Source: WLMZ01 sp038227995
Lineage (GTDB): Bacteria; Actinomycetota; Acidimicrobiia; Acidimicrobiales; Ilumatobacteraceae
Direction of reading: 5' to 3'
NCBI GenBank assembly: GCA_038227995.1
Contig: JBBRPP010000017.1
Span: 1 to 64,000, forward strand
DNA: 64,000 nucleotides
Below, one piece after another: positions 1 to 7,938 of the stretch; the stretch's first letter is position 1; every line of letters starts with the position of its first letter. The notes under the pieces were generated by a model that was not told the DNA's origin, did not search any database, and saw only the letters and a list, made by a program, of their open reading frames with translations. Position numbers and translations under genes: made by a program.

Positions 1-132
1 CCGAGCGCTGACAACACCACACCAACACGACTGCTGCTTCAACGCGCCCAGAACATCGGCCACGACCGTGCCCACACAACGACCACCACCGAGTCAGCGA
101 CGACCGGCACCCACGGAGCCGATCGGTGGATC

Positions 133-178
133 GAGGCTAAACCGCAGGTCGCAGGTTCGATTCCTGCCGGGGGCGCCA
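133..178 (+). tRNA. 3' half of a tRNA gene (truncated)
   Basis: The segment has a perfect T arm (GCAGG, loop TTCGATT, CCTGC), a 5-nt variable loop (AGGTC), the 3' side of an anticodon stem (ACCGC), a 3' acceptor strand and an encoded CCA end at 176-178. The 5' half is missing: no matching acceptor or D arm lies in the preceding 80 bases, and the expected anticodon loop is not followed back by a pairing GCGGT stem. Identity cannot be read because the anticodon region is incomplete. A 3' tRNA half is the classic scar of tRNA-targeted integration (attL/attR). Frame 1 is open from base 1 through this segment to a stop near 201, as is often seen when an integrase or element gene abuts its attachment site, but no integrase motif is visible. 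Not expected to be functional. Confidence 0.6.
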
Positions 179-374
179 AGAAATGTGTTCTGAACCGGTG
201 ATTTGTGCCGCCGGCGAGGAGTTGGAGAGGAACCGACAGGCTCGATCAAGGGCTCATCCTCGACCTGATCGGGAAGGCTGAAGGAAGGGAGCTTCTCCCC
301 CGAGCAACGCTCGCCGCCGGTCGGCCTGACCGGTCGCAGCCACGAGAGCACGTTGAGTCAAATATGCCTTGCAG

Positions 375-384
375 CGCATATGCG
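375..384. promoter_or_regulatory. Palindrome upstream of arsR-like fragment
   Basis: CGCATATGCG is a perfect 10-bp palindrome 20 nt before the ATG at 405. Its placement would suit an autoregulatory operator of the adjacent ArsR-like gene. This rests on position and symmetry only. Confidence 0.3.
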
Positions 385-404
385 TTCTATGGCATGCTGA
401 TGGA

Positions 405-578
405 ATGCTCACGACGTTCGAGGTGCTGGCGCAGCCGATCAGGCGATCGATCCTCGATCGCCTCCGCGACCACGAGTGCCTCGTGGGTGAGTTGGCGGAA
501 GCAATCGGTCTCAGCCAGCCACTGGCGTCGAAGCATCTTCGGGTGCTGCGCGATGCCGGGTTCGTGAGCGTCCGTGAA
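405..578 (+). pseudogene. ArsR-family regulator, 5' fragment
   Basis: The first 58 codons form a good ArsR/SmtB winged helix-turn-helix: LAQPIRRSILDRL, then a recognition-helix segment QPLASKHLRVLRDAGFVSVRE. After about base 578 the frame continues to 758, but the residues are basic and low-complexity and lose all family resemblance, because the DNA there is the antisense of the next gene. The beta-wing and dimerisation helix are absent, so the product is probably non-functional. The ATG at 405 is chosen because the fold starts there and a CATGCT hexamer lies six bases upstream. The full-length ArsR gene at 3554 may cover the role. The break coincides with the truncation of the opposing gene, so it looks like a rearrangement junction. 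Confidence 0.5.
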
Positions 579-1073
579 CACTCCCGCTGTCATCGTTCCG
601 ACAGCTGTCGTTCCGTCGGGCTGCAGCTCGACCGCATGCGCGGCCCCGTCGGGATCGGTCAGGACGACCGTGATGGTGTGGCGCACGTCGATCCGTCGCC
701 ACGCGTGCAGCTGCACGATCGGATGCACGAAGCGGAACACGGCGGAGAACCCGGATGAACCGTGATCGACGAAGGCAAAGGTTTGCAGCGACATCTCGGG
801 CGGGGCGTCGTCGAAGTTGGATCTCGTACCCGTGACGACACCGTTCACGATCCGCACGGCCCCGATGCCCATGACGTCTGTGCCCGCGACCATCGGCGCG
901 GCGAGGAAGCGACCGCCGCCGGGCCATGCGACCGGAGTGACGTCCCCGGTGCGGCTCGACGAGCCATGCCGACTCGTCGCGAACACTGAATCGTTCGCGG
1001 CCCTCGTGCCGATCGCGAACAAGCCGAGGCACGTCGCGATCACCATGTTCGCGAGTGTCCGCGCCCTGCCCAT
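575..1073 (-). pseudogene. Unrecognised exported protein, 5' fragment
   Basis: From the ATG at 1073 the frame begins with a hydrophobic, signal-like segment (MVIATCLGLFAIGTRA), then about 145 residues of plausible beta-rich sequence ending near VGTMTAGVFTDA. I do not recognise the family. Past about base 575 it runs into the antisense strand of the ArsR fragment and ends at a stop at 387, so the last 60 or so residues are not native. Two 5' gene portions therefore point at each other across one junction, which a deletion or inversion would produce. An intact gene with a poorly conserved tail is the alternative. Confidence 0.35.
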
Positions 1074-1250
1074 GCATGGGCGATCCTATGCCCCTTCGCG
1101 GAGGGGTCCGATCCGTCGTCGGCACTTTGATCACCCATCGGGAACCGCCGTTCGCGCGCCCTGCCGCAAATCGCGCATCGTCGGTGCAATTTCGCGCGAA
1201 ACTTGTTGCGTGGCGGCGCACGAGTGACGCCGCGGCGGAGGGAGAAGCTC

Positions 1251-2312
1251 ATGATCGGCATCCGTTTCCGGGCGTCAGCTGTCATCGCCGTCACAGCCGT
1301 GTTCATCGTGGGCGGCTGCTCGAGTTCGTCGAACTCTGCGACCACGACTTCGAGATCGGACGCCACTGTCGCATCGACGGCCCGGCCCGCAGTATCGACC
1401 GTCGACACAGGTGCCTCGGTGACGTCCGCCGTCGCGTCCACCGCACCACCGGGCGACACCGCCACTTCGTCCACATCGATTGCGGCGAACACAACCAGCA
1501 CGTCCGCCGCGGCGACGGCCTCGTCCGTCGTCGACAACGGACCCGCTGGACCAGCCAACGTGTGCGACCTGCTCATGAATGGCGAAGCGAACGCGTTCAC
1601 CGGGGTGACGATGGCGCAGGACGCGGCGGATGCCGCGTCATGCGTGTACGACGGCACCGACAGCTCGCGTGTCTACATCGAACGAACCAACAACCAGACG
1701 ACCGCCGATCTGCCCCGTGGGCCAGCGGTCCCCGGCCTTGGTGATGCGGCGGTGAGCAGCGACAGCGCGATCGACGTCTTGGTCGGTCACACGCGTTTCA
1801 CGATCGGCACGTATCCGGTGTTTCCGGCCGACACGCTGCTGGCGTTGGCAACGACGATCATCGGCCGGGTCACGTCGGCTTCAGTCGCGGTACCCGCCAC
1901 GACCACAGCATCCGGCGTGGGGAGCGAAACGCCGGCGGCGACCGGCGCCATGGTGCTGTCCGGGTCGGTCACCGACACCTTGAGTCAGGCTCCGACCACG
2001 ACCGGCAAGTGTCGCCCGACTGGCGGCTCGATCACGGGTGCTGCGCTGTTCGGAGGAAGCACGGGCAGCTACATCGTCCAGATCCGAATGCCGATTGGAT
2101 CGACCACGTTCCCGACGACCGGTCAGGAATCGATCTCACTCACGAACGGCGCCGACACCACCAAAGTATGGTTCATCAGCAACAAGCAAACCACCGCACA
2201 GGGAACCGCGTCGCTGGACGGCACACGCGCGACGGTCGATGTGGACCTTGTGCCCAGCGGGTCGAATACGACCATCGGGCCAGTGCACCTCACCGGCACC
2301 TTCGACTGCTGA
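1251..2312 (+). CDS. Secreted lipoprotein, DUF3558-like plus C-terminal beta domain
   Basis: 353 aa. A signal peptide ends in a lipobox (FIVGGC, Cys at about 22), followed by an 80-residue Ser/Thr/Ala-rich linker. A middle region (CDLLMNGEANAFTG... CVYDG) resembles DUF3558-type lipoproteins, in which a Cys pair and a 'CDLL' start are typical. The C-terminal 110 residues (from about GKCRPTGG to GTFDC) form a separate beta-rich domain that resembles the C-terminus of the lipoprotein at 54119. The start was chosen for the purine-rich site GGAGGGA at 1236-1243 and because it gives an intact signal peptide; the frame is open further upstream. It should be anchored on the outer face of the membrane. 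Function unknown. Confidence 0.75.
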   Translation: MIGIRFRASAVIAVTAVFIVGGCSSSSNSATTTSRSDATVASTARPAVSTVDTGASVTSAVASTAPPGDTATSSTSIAANTTSTSAAATASSVVDNGPAGPANVCDLLMNGEANAFTGVTMAQDAADAASCVYDGTDSSRVYIERTNNQTTADLPRGPAVPGLGDAAVSSDSAIDVLVGHTRFTIGTYPVFPADTLLALATTIIGRVTSASVAVPATTTASGVGSETPAATGAMVLSGSVTDTLSQAPTTTGKCRPTGGSITGAALFGGSTGSYIVQIRMPIGSTTFPTTGQESISLTNGADTTKVWFISNKQTTAQGTASLDGTRATVDVDLVPSGSNTTIGPVHLTGTFDC

Positions 2313-2457
2313 CACGGCGAACTGCAGCGTCGGACCGGTTCCCATTCGGTGACCCTGTCGCCGCCGTCGGTTGGCGAATCGATCAGGTCGTCGACCCGAC
2401 CGCGACGGTGACGGGCTGAAGGGATGCTCGTTCACGCTGGCTACGCGCGGCTGCTCG

Positions 2458-3327
2458 TCACGACGAGCCACGAGGGGCGAGTGGCCCCGTGATCACAACG
2501 GTGTCGTCGATCATGTGTTGTGCCTCGAAAATGCGCAAGTGTTCGATGATGACGGGGGTCAATTCGTGGCCGGCGCCCAGACGGAGAACGCCGTCCCGGC
2601 TCACGATGTCGTGCGTGAGGATCATGTGCGGTGCAAGCTCGCTGACGAGGACGACCCGCTCGACATCTGCCGGGTTCGATCGCAACGTGTATTGCTCGAG
2701 GACGTCAAGCACCCGAGCTGAATACATTGGATCGCGACCTCTCAGGATCGCGACCGCCATCGACGGCGCCGTGTCACCGGCTTGCAGACGGTCATACGCG
2801 AGCGCAACTCGCAACACGGCAGACTCCATCGGCAGACCGCTGAGTGGCACCGAGTGCACGTCGTGCAGTCGCACGATTTCCCGGTCGAGTTCGAGGCCAG
2901 GTATGCGAGCCAGCAGATGGTCGCCGAGATTCGGGGTTGCCCGCAACTGGCGTCGTTCGTTCTCTGTCAGCAGTTGCCCTCGATGCATCTTCAAAATGAT
3001 TCCCTCGGGCAGCGTCAACGTGCCGAGCTGCGATGTGAACGCCAAACGGGCCAAATGATCGGGGCTTCTCACTCCGCACATTTCGCCAAGAGTTGCTGCA
3101 AGCCGACAGATGCGATGGACGCGGGCCATGTTGGCAACCGACGTGAACGACAACACCTCCGCCAACGACGCGATGCAGTGTTTGAGGATCAGCTCTGCGG
3201 ACGACCCGGACGCGGCATCCACCACGGACAACACCGTGTAGGCAACGTCGACCTCGGCATCCGCAAGCGTGCCGTCGGGCTCAGGCTCGGGTGCAGCCGC
3301 TCCGCGATCATCACGCCTCGGCCTCAT
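2458..3327 (-). CDS. Degenerate HD-GYP-type domain protein
   Basis: 289 aa. The middle (about 85-180) follows the HD-GYP layout: TSQLGTLTLPEGIILK, then an LTENERRQLRATPNLGDHLLARIPGLE block, as in c-di-GMP phosphodiesterases (HDIGKIGIPDxILxKPGxLxxxE ... H). The HD pair is replaced (TSQLG) and the GYP signature is not visible, so phosphodiesterase activity is unlikely. The last 60 residues (LAPHMILTHDIVSRDGVLRLGAGHELTP) match the short C-terminal module found after RpfG-type HD-GYP domains. There is no receiver domain at the N-terminus, only an acidic, proline-rich leader. I infer a signalling or protein-interaction role. It is a single gene, convergent with the lipoprotein at 1251. Confidence 0.65.
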   Translation of the reverse strand: MRPRRDDRGAAAPEPEPDGTLADAEVDVAYTVLSVVDAASGSSAELILKHCIASLAEVLSFTSVANMARVHRICRLAATLGEMCGVRSPDHLARLAFTSQLGTLTLPEGIILKMHRGQLLTENERRQLRATPNLGDHLLARIPGLELDREIVRLHDVHSVPLSGLPMESAVLRVALAYDRLQAGDTAPSMAVAILRGRDPMYSARVLDVLEQYTLRSNPADVERVVLVSELAPHMILTHDIVSRDGVLRLGAGHELTPVIIEHLRIFEAQHMIDDTVVITGPLAPRGSS

Positions 3328-3541
3328 CGATCATCCTTCCCCGGTCGCTCGGCGTGGACACCGGACGATCACAGTGACCATTCTTGCACCGGCTCTCGCG
3401 CAGTGTTCGCGTGCGCGACGCGTCAGCGCGGTGGACAGAACCTGACCCTTGTGACCGTGACCGCCGGATCCGCCACCACCGAATCGATCGTCGGCTGCCT
3501 GGGCACTCCGCATCACCTTGACAGGGCGAGTCCGTTCGTTG

Positions 3542-3553
3542 TAGCTTACGTAA
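3542..3553 (+). promoter_or_regulatory. Leaderless promoter with operator palindrome of arsR
   Basis: TAGCTT (3542-3547) sits exactly six bases before the GTG at 3554, the leaderless pattern seen elsewhere in the window. The perfect palindrome CTTACGTAAG (3544-3553) overlaps the -10 and ends at the start codon. An ArsR dimer bound there would block its own transcription. Confidence 0.5.
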
Positions 3554-3916
3554 GTGGTCACGCACGGAGCGTTTGAAGCCGGGTCGCTGGTCGAGGCTCT
3601 CGCCGACCCGTCGCGGCGGGCGATCATCACGATGCTGTGCGAGCGACCCTCGTCGGTCACCGGGCTTGCGAATGCGTTGCCGGTCAGCCGGCCGGCGGTC
3701 TCGCAGCACCTCAAAGTACTCAAGGACGTGGGGCTCGTCACCGATCGCGCTGAGGGCACCCGCCGCATCTACACGGTCCAGCCTGACGCTCTCGCGGCAG
3801 TCCGCGCCTACTTCGACGACTTCTGGCAGCGGTCCTTGATGGCATTCCGCCTCGCCGCCGAGGCGACGACCGACCCTTCGAACCCGCCAGTCCCCCACGA
3901 CAACGAGGAGCAGTGA
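3554..3916 (+). CDS. ArsR-family transcriptional regulator
   Basis: 120 aa. A compact winged helix-turn-helix spans about residues 10-90: LADPSRRAIITML, then SRPAVSQHLKVLKDVGLV as recognition helix, then RAEGTRRIYTV as wing. No metal-binding CxC pair is seen, so it belongs with the non-metal ArsR proteins that control SRPBCC (AHSA1) genes. Its stop overlaps the start of just such a gene (ATGA at 3913-3918), so the two are translationally coupled. GTG is the start because of the adjacent TAGCTT hexamer and the operator-like palindrome, implying a leaderless, autoregulated transcript. Confidence 0.85.
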   Translation: MVTHGAFEAGSLVEALADPSRRAIITMLCERPSSVTGLANALPVSRPAVSQHLKVLKDVGLVTDRAEGTRRIYTVQPDALAAVRAYFDDFWQRSLMAFRLAAEATTDPSNPPVPHDNEEQ

Positions 3917-4743
3917 TGAACGTCAACGCATCGTCCACGTCGACCAGCGTCGAAGCTGTCGTCGACGCATCGATCGAGCGCGCCTTCGAGGTGTTCACGA
4001 TCGGCATCGGCAGCTGGTGGGAGCCCGACAAACACATCCTGCGGTCTCCCCTCGCACGGATGGAGTTCCAACCGTGGGTCGGGGGTCGGATCATTGATCA
4101 CGGCACCGACGGCACCACCTGCGCGTGGTCCCGAGTCCTCGCCTACGAACTGCCCACCCGCGTTGTGTTCTCCTGGGACATCAACACCCGTTGGGAGATC
4201 GAGACCGACCCGGCCAAAGCCAGTGAGGTCGAGATCACGTTTGAGGCAGTCGATCCCAACCGCACGCGAGTCGTGCTGACGCACCGCCACCTCGAGAGAC
4301 ACGGTGACGGGTGGGAAGGCATGCGCGACGCCGTCTCGTCCGGTTGGAGCCTCGACGCACTCAGCGCGTTCCTCTCCGAATCTCCGCCGTGGCCCTGGAT
4401 CGCCGATGACGTCATGCGCTCGCGGCTCGCCGCATCCGCCGCGTACACGATGGTCATTCTGCTCCCCACGGAACGCCTCGTCCGTCCCCAGGTCGACCCC
4501 ATCATCTGGGCCCACGGACGACGCAACATGGCACTCATCACCGCCGGAATCGCGCCGGTCATCGCCCCGGTGACCGCCCCCGGCGGCCCTTCAGGATTTG
4601 CGATCTTCACCACCGACCAAGCCGAAACCCGGACGATCATGGACTCCGATCCCGGCGTCGTCGCCGGCATCTTCACCTATGAAGTCCACCCGATCCGAGG
4701 ATTCCCCGGCGCATCTCTCCCGTCAGGCCTCTTGACAACCTGA
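3916..4743 (+). CDS. SRPBCC (AHSA1) domain fused to YCII-like domain
   Basis: 275 aa. Residues about 10-150 are an AHSA1-type SRPBCC fold (VVDASIERAFEVFTIGIGSWWEP ... VGGRIIDHGTDGT ... VVLTHRHLERHGDGWEGMRDAVSSGW), a hydrophobic ligand-binding cup. Residues about 170-270 (YTMVILLPTERLV ... WAHGRRNMALITAGI ... SGFAIFTTDQAETRTIMDSDP) resemble a YCII-related domain, a small ferredoxin-like fold. Such genes are usually paired with an ArsR regulator, as here. The ATG at 3916 overlaps the upstream stop; a GTG at 3913 is the alternative. Substrate and activity unknown. Confidence 0.75.
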   Translation: MNVNASSTSTSVEAVVDASIERAFEVFTIGIGSWWEPDKHILRSPLARMEFQPWVGGRIIDHGTDGTTCAWSRVLAYELPTRVVFSWDINTRWEIETDPAKASEVEITFEAVDPNRTRVVLTHRHLERHGDGWEGMRDAVSSGWSLDALSAFLSESPPWPWIADDVMRSRLAASAAYTMVILLPTERLVRPQVDPIIWAHGRRNMALITAGIAPVIAPVTAPGGPSGFAIFTTDQAETRTIMDSDPGVVAGIFTYEVHPIRGFPGASLPSGLLTT

Positions 4744-4843
4744 GGCCAGGAAGACAAGCCAGCAGACGGTCGCCGAGAACTTGTTCGGAGCCGCTGTTGG
4801 CACTGACGGGGTGAGCGCGCGAGATTTCCTTTCGACAGCGAAA

Positions 4844-4853
4844 CGGAGCTCCG
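4844..4853. promoter_or_regulatory. Palindrome upstream of heliorhodopsin gene
   Basis: CGGAGCTCCG, a perfect 10-bp palindrome, lies about 26 nt before the GTG start at 4879. It could be an operator in the heliorhodopsin leader or promoter. Symmetry is the only evidence. Confidence 0.25.
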
Positions 4854-4878
4854 AAGTTCCGCTTCGAGAGGAGCGTTC

Positions 4879-5664
4879 GTGGTGGCTACGGAATTCGAAG
4901 GTGCAGTTTCGATCCCGGGAGGAGAGCGCCGCCGCCTGCGTCAGCTGAATGGCGTGATGGCCGCTGTACACGGAGTTGAAGCGCTGTTGATGATCGCGCT
5001 GTCGAACTCACGGTCGCTGCCGGTGACCGGTGTGTTCGCCAATGGCCCGCCCGGTCAACCCGAGAAGGCATTGGTCGTGGACCACCTCTTCTCGTACCGG
5101 CTCGGCTGGGCAGTCGCCGGATTCGAGCTCATCTCAGCCCTCGCCCACACCTTCGTCGCATCGCGGTGGGGGCATTCCCGATACATCGACGAGCTCGAGC
5201 ACCATCGCAACCGGTTCCGATGGGTCGAGTACTCGCTCTCGGCGTCGCTGATGATCGTGATCATCGCCGGGCTCACCGGCATCACCGACATTGCCGCCCT
5301 GATCGCTCTGTTCGGTGTCAACGCGTCGATGATCCTGTTCGGCTGGCTGATGGAGACGACGAACCGACCCGGCAGTCGGGTGTCGTGGACACCGTTCGGG
5401 TTCGGTTGCGTCGCCGGCATCGTTCCGTGGGTCGCGATCGTCATCTACCTGATCGGCGCCGGCTCGAGCGTTCCGACGTTCGTGTACGGCATCTTCGTTT
5501 CGCTGTTCGTCTTCTTCAACTGCTTCGCCGTGACCCAACTGCTGCAATATCGGGGTCAGGGGCGCTGGAGCAATTATCTGCACGGAGAGCGGATCTACAT
5601 CTTCCTCAGCCTGATCGCCAAGTCACTGCTTGCATGGCAGGTCTTCGTCAACGTGCTGATCTGA
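4879..5664 (+). CDS. Heliorhodopsin
   Basis: 261 aa, seven hydrophobic segments, usual heliorhodopsin length. The last helix contains the retinal-binding Lys in SLIAKSLLAWQVF (K248), and helix C carries the counterion Glu in RWVEYSLSASLMI (E117). These match the Schiff-base Lys and Glu counterion of the heliorhodopsin family and not the type-1 pump motifs. The family inserts inverted in the membrane (N-terminus inside) and has slow photocycles, so it is taken as a light sensor rather than an ion pump. The GTG at 4879 follows GAGAGGAG by a few bases; a second GTG at 4882 is possible. It is the first gene of a likely two-gene unit with the photolyase 46 nt downstream. No carotenoid cleavage or retinal synthesis gene is in the window. 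Confidence 0.93.
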   Translation: MVATEFEGAVSIPGGERRRLRQLNGVMAAVHGVEALLMIALSNSRSLPVTGVFANGPPGQPEKALVVDHLFSYRLGWAVAGFELISALAHTFVASRWGHSRYIDELEHHRNRFRWVEYSLSASLMIVIIAGLTGITDIAALIALFGVNASMILFGWLMETTNRPGSRVSWTPFGFGCVAGIVPWVAIVIYLIGAGSSVPTFVYGIFVSLFVFFNCFAVTQLLQYRGQGRWSNYLHGERIYIFLSLIAKSLLAWQVFVNVLI

Positions 5665-5710
5665 GCGTGATCGACGATGCGAGAAAGCGACGATCCATGA
5701 CGGTTGCTCG

Positions 5711-7201
5711 ATGATCACGGTGTGGGTGTTGGGCGACCAACTCAACGTTGCCCTCGCGGCAATGGTCGGCGCCGACCCGTCGACGCATCGGGTGTTGATG
5801 GTCGAGAGCGAGGCAAAGCTTTCGTCGAAGCGATGGCATCTGCAACGCGCTCATTTCGTCATCGCGTCGATGCGACGCTTCGCAGCCGAGCTCCGTGCCG
5901 ATGGGTTCGAGGTCGACGAGCGCCGCTCGATGTCACTCGAGGCAGGTCTTGCCGAGCATCGCCGTGAGTTCGAACCCGAGCAGGTCATCGCGACCGAGCC
6001 AGCGTCGCGCGAGGGGCTCGCGCTGCTGCGACGTCTCGGTGTCGAGGTGGTCCGGACGAATCAGTTCCTGTGTCATCCCGACGAGTTCGCCGCGTGGGCA
6101 CGCGGGCGGACGACGTTCACGATGGAGCACTTCTATCGGTGGCAACGACGTCGACTCGACATCTTGATGGACGGTCCCGAGCCGGCCGGCGGCCGCTGGA
6201 ATTTCGATGCCGAGAACAGGCTGCCTCCGCCGAAGGATGGCATCGAGAGGTGGCCGACGCCACCAGTTGACGAAATCGACGACATCGATCGAGATGTGAT
6301 CGCACGGCTTCGTCAGCTCACCTGGGGGGCGGAGCCGAACGGCACGTGGGCCACGACTCGTCGCGGCGCACTGGCGCGGCTCGACCACTTCATCGATCGG
6401 GTGCTGCCGAACTTCGGTCCGCACGAAGACGCGATGACCACCGCCAGCTGGCATCTGGCGCACAGTCTGCTGTCGCCATACCTCAACATCGGGTTGCTCC
6501 TGCCGGGCGAGGTCTGCGACGCGGCAGAGGAGGCCTATCGCAGTGGACGAGTACCGCTCGCCAGCGCGGAAGGCTTCATCAGGCAGATCATCGGCTGGCG
6601 CGAATACGTGTGGGGTCTCTACTGGCTGTGGGGCGCGGAGTACGCCACCCGAAACGTGCTCGAGGCCCACGGGCCATTGCCGCCGGCCTTCACAGGAGCG
6701 GCGCAGACTCAGATGCGATGTCTATCGCACACGCTCGAATCGCTGCACGATCGCGGCTGGGTACATCACATCCAACGGCTGATGATCCTCGGGAACCTCG
6801 CGCTGCTGGCCGGGGTCGAACCGCAGGCGATGACTCGGTGGATGTGGGCCGGATTCGTCGACGGTGCCGAGTGGGTCATGGTTCCCAATGTCATCGGGAT
6901 GGCGCTGCACGCAGACGGGGGGATGATGGCAACGAAGCCGTATGCGGCCGGAGGTGCCTACATCGACCGGATGAGCGACTACTGCCGGGGATGTCGCTTC
7001 GATCGCAAGCAACGGACAGGGGATGACGCCTGTCCGTTCACGACGCTCTACTGGGACTTCATCGCACGGCATGCCGACCGCTTCGAGCGAAACCCACGCA
7101 TGGCGCGCCAAGTCCGCGCTGCCCGCCAGCTGAACGACCTGCCCGCCGTCCGCGCCCGCGCCACCGAGGTCATCGCTCGCTTGGAGTCGGGCGAGCTGTA
7201 A
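5711..7201 (+). CDS. Iron-sulfur (FeS-BCP) cryptochrome/(6-4) photolyase
   Basis: 496 aa. The N-terminal part is the photolyase Rossmann-like antenna domain (VWVLGDQLN, then a long variable stretch with GFEV and TEPASREG). The C-terminal part is the all-helical FAD domain with WHLAHSLLSPYLNIGLL, FIRQIIGWREYVWGLYW, WVHHIQRLMILGNLALL and FVDGAEWVMVPNVIGMALHADGGMMATKPYAAGG. Four Cys at 337, 425, 428 and 441 reproduce the 88-3-13 spacing of the 4Fe-4S ligands of PhrB-type enzymes, which repair (6-4) photoproducts and carry a lumazine antenna. It should use blue light for UV-damage repair. Heliorhodopsin immediately upstream suggests a shared light response. Confidence 0.92.
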   Translation: MITVWVLGDQLNVALAAMVGADPSTHRVLMVESEAKLSSKRWHLQRAHFVIASMRRFAAELRADGFEVDERRSMSLEAGLAEHRREFEPEQVIATEPASREGLALLRRLGVEVVRTNQFLCHPDEFAAWARGRTTFTMEHFYRWQRRRLDILMDGPEPAGGRWNFDAENRLPPPKDGIERWPTPPVDEIDDIDRDVIARLRQLTWGAEPNGTWATTRRGALARLDHFIDRVLPNFGPHEDAMTTASWHLAHSLLSPYLNIGLLLPGEVCDAAEEAYRSGRVPLASAEGFIRQIIGWREYVWGLYWLWGAEYATRNVLEAHGPLPPAFTGAAQTQMRCLSHTLESLHDRGWVHHIQRLMILGNLALLAGVEPQAMTRWMWAGFVDGAEWVMVPNVIGMALHADGGMMATKPYAAGGAYIDRMSDYCRGCRFDRKQRTGDDACPFTTLYWDFIARHADRFERNPRMARQVRAARQLNDLPAVRARATEVIARLESGEL

Positions 7202-7251
7202 CGGCCGTCAATCCGAGTGTGCTCGTGACACCGACCCGTCGCCGCTGATCG

Positions 7252-7713
7252 CTATGGGAGGATCTCGGTGCGCCAGTTCTCAGGCGTGATGGTGACGACG
7301 AGCTCGCTGTCGCCGTGGCCGTCGGGGAAGTCGTTGGTGGCAAGTTTGCTCATGAAGGCGTCGGTGTAGCGCTTGCCGCCGACCGGACCCATGTAGCGCG
7401 ATGACATCGCGAGCATGGCTGATTCCGTCTCGTCGCCGAGAGGACGCATCGCGATGGGTCCTTCGACCAGAACGGAGCTGTACATCCCGTTGATCACTTC
7501 GACGACGAGCATGCTCGCACGACCTTCGGCGCGCAGACGTTTGGCCTTGGCCGACGTCGCGCCGATGTTGATGTGGATGCCGACGGCCGGCTCGTACGAG
7601 TACCAGATCGGCGCAAGGAGCGGACCCTTGTCGACTCGGCCGATGCCGAGGTAGCCGAGGTGTGGTCGGATCATGAACGCTTCGCGTTCGGTGTCAGTCA
7701 TCTTGGAGGGCAT
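7252..7713 (-). CDS. PPOX (pyridoxamine 5'-phosphate oxidase fold) family protein
   Basis: 153 aa. Split-barrel flavin-binding fold: MTDTEREAFMIRPHLGYLGIGRVDKGPLLAPIWYSYEP, then KAKRLRAEGRASMLVVEV and VLVEGPIAMRPL. Proteins of this size in actinobacteria bind FMN, F420 or heme. Lys/Arg-rich KAKRLRAEGR sits where cofactor phosphate is usually bound. The start at 7713 is chosen because the family fold begins there and AAGGA lies just upstream; the frame extends to 7851 without similarity. It lies next to other genes of a DosR-like set (ADH, P-ATPase, DevS-like kinase, second PPOX). Reaction unknown. Confidence 0.75.
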   Translation of the reverse strand: MPSKMTDTEREAFMIRPHLGYLGIGRVDKGPLLAPIWYSYEPAVGIHINIGATSAKAKRLRAEGRASMLVVEVINGMYSSVLVEGPIAMRPLGDETESAMLAMSSRYMGPVGGKRYTDAFMSKLATNDFPDGHGDSELVVTITPENWRTEILP

Positions 7714-7938
7714 GGTGATTCCTTGTCGGTTGATGGTCAGCTCGCTGGCCGAGACGCCAGCAATGGCGCCGTCGATGTGTGACCGTCGAAGTGGACGTCG
7801 TGCCCGAGCCCGTTCGGTGGAGATCCACACACAGTCCGTTTTATAACACAACTGACTATAGCCACGAACACCGCCGCACGGTGAACGGTCGCGAGGAGTA
7901 GCCGATCCTCGCTGCCATCACCGGCCCCTGGACACCTG

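Noticed and set aside
94..351. Minus-strand 85-aa frame containing GRNRTCDL
   Set aside because: This phrase is the well-known false translation of a tRNA T arm and acceptor read antisense; it marks the tRNA fragment, not a protein.
2453..2468. GCTCGT-CACG-ACGAGC hairpin at the end of the HD-GYP-like gene
   Set aside because: Only six pairs, overlaps the stop codon and has no T tract; too weak to call a terminator.
7833..7862. AT-rich stretch with TTTTATAAC before the PPOX gene at 7713
   Set aside because: Could be a promoter, but the distance to the start (over 120 nt) and lack of a clear -35 or repeat leave it unsupported as a separate feature.
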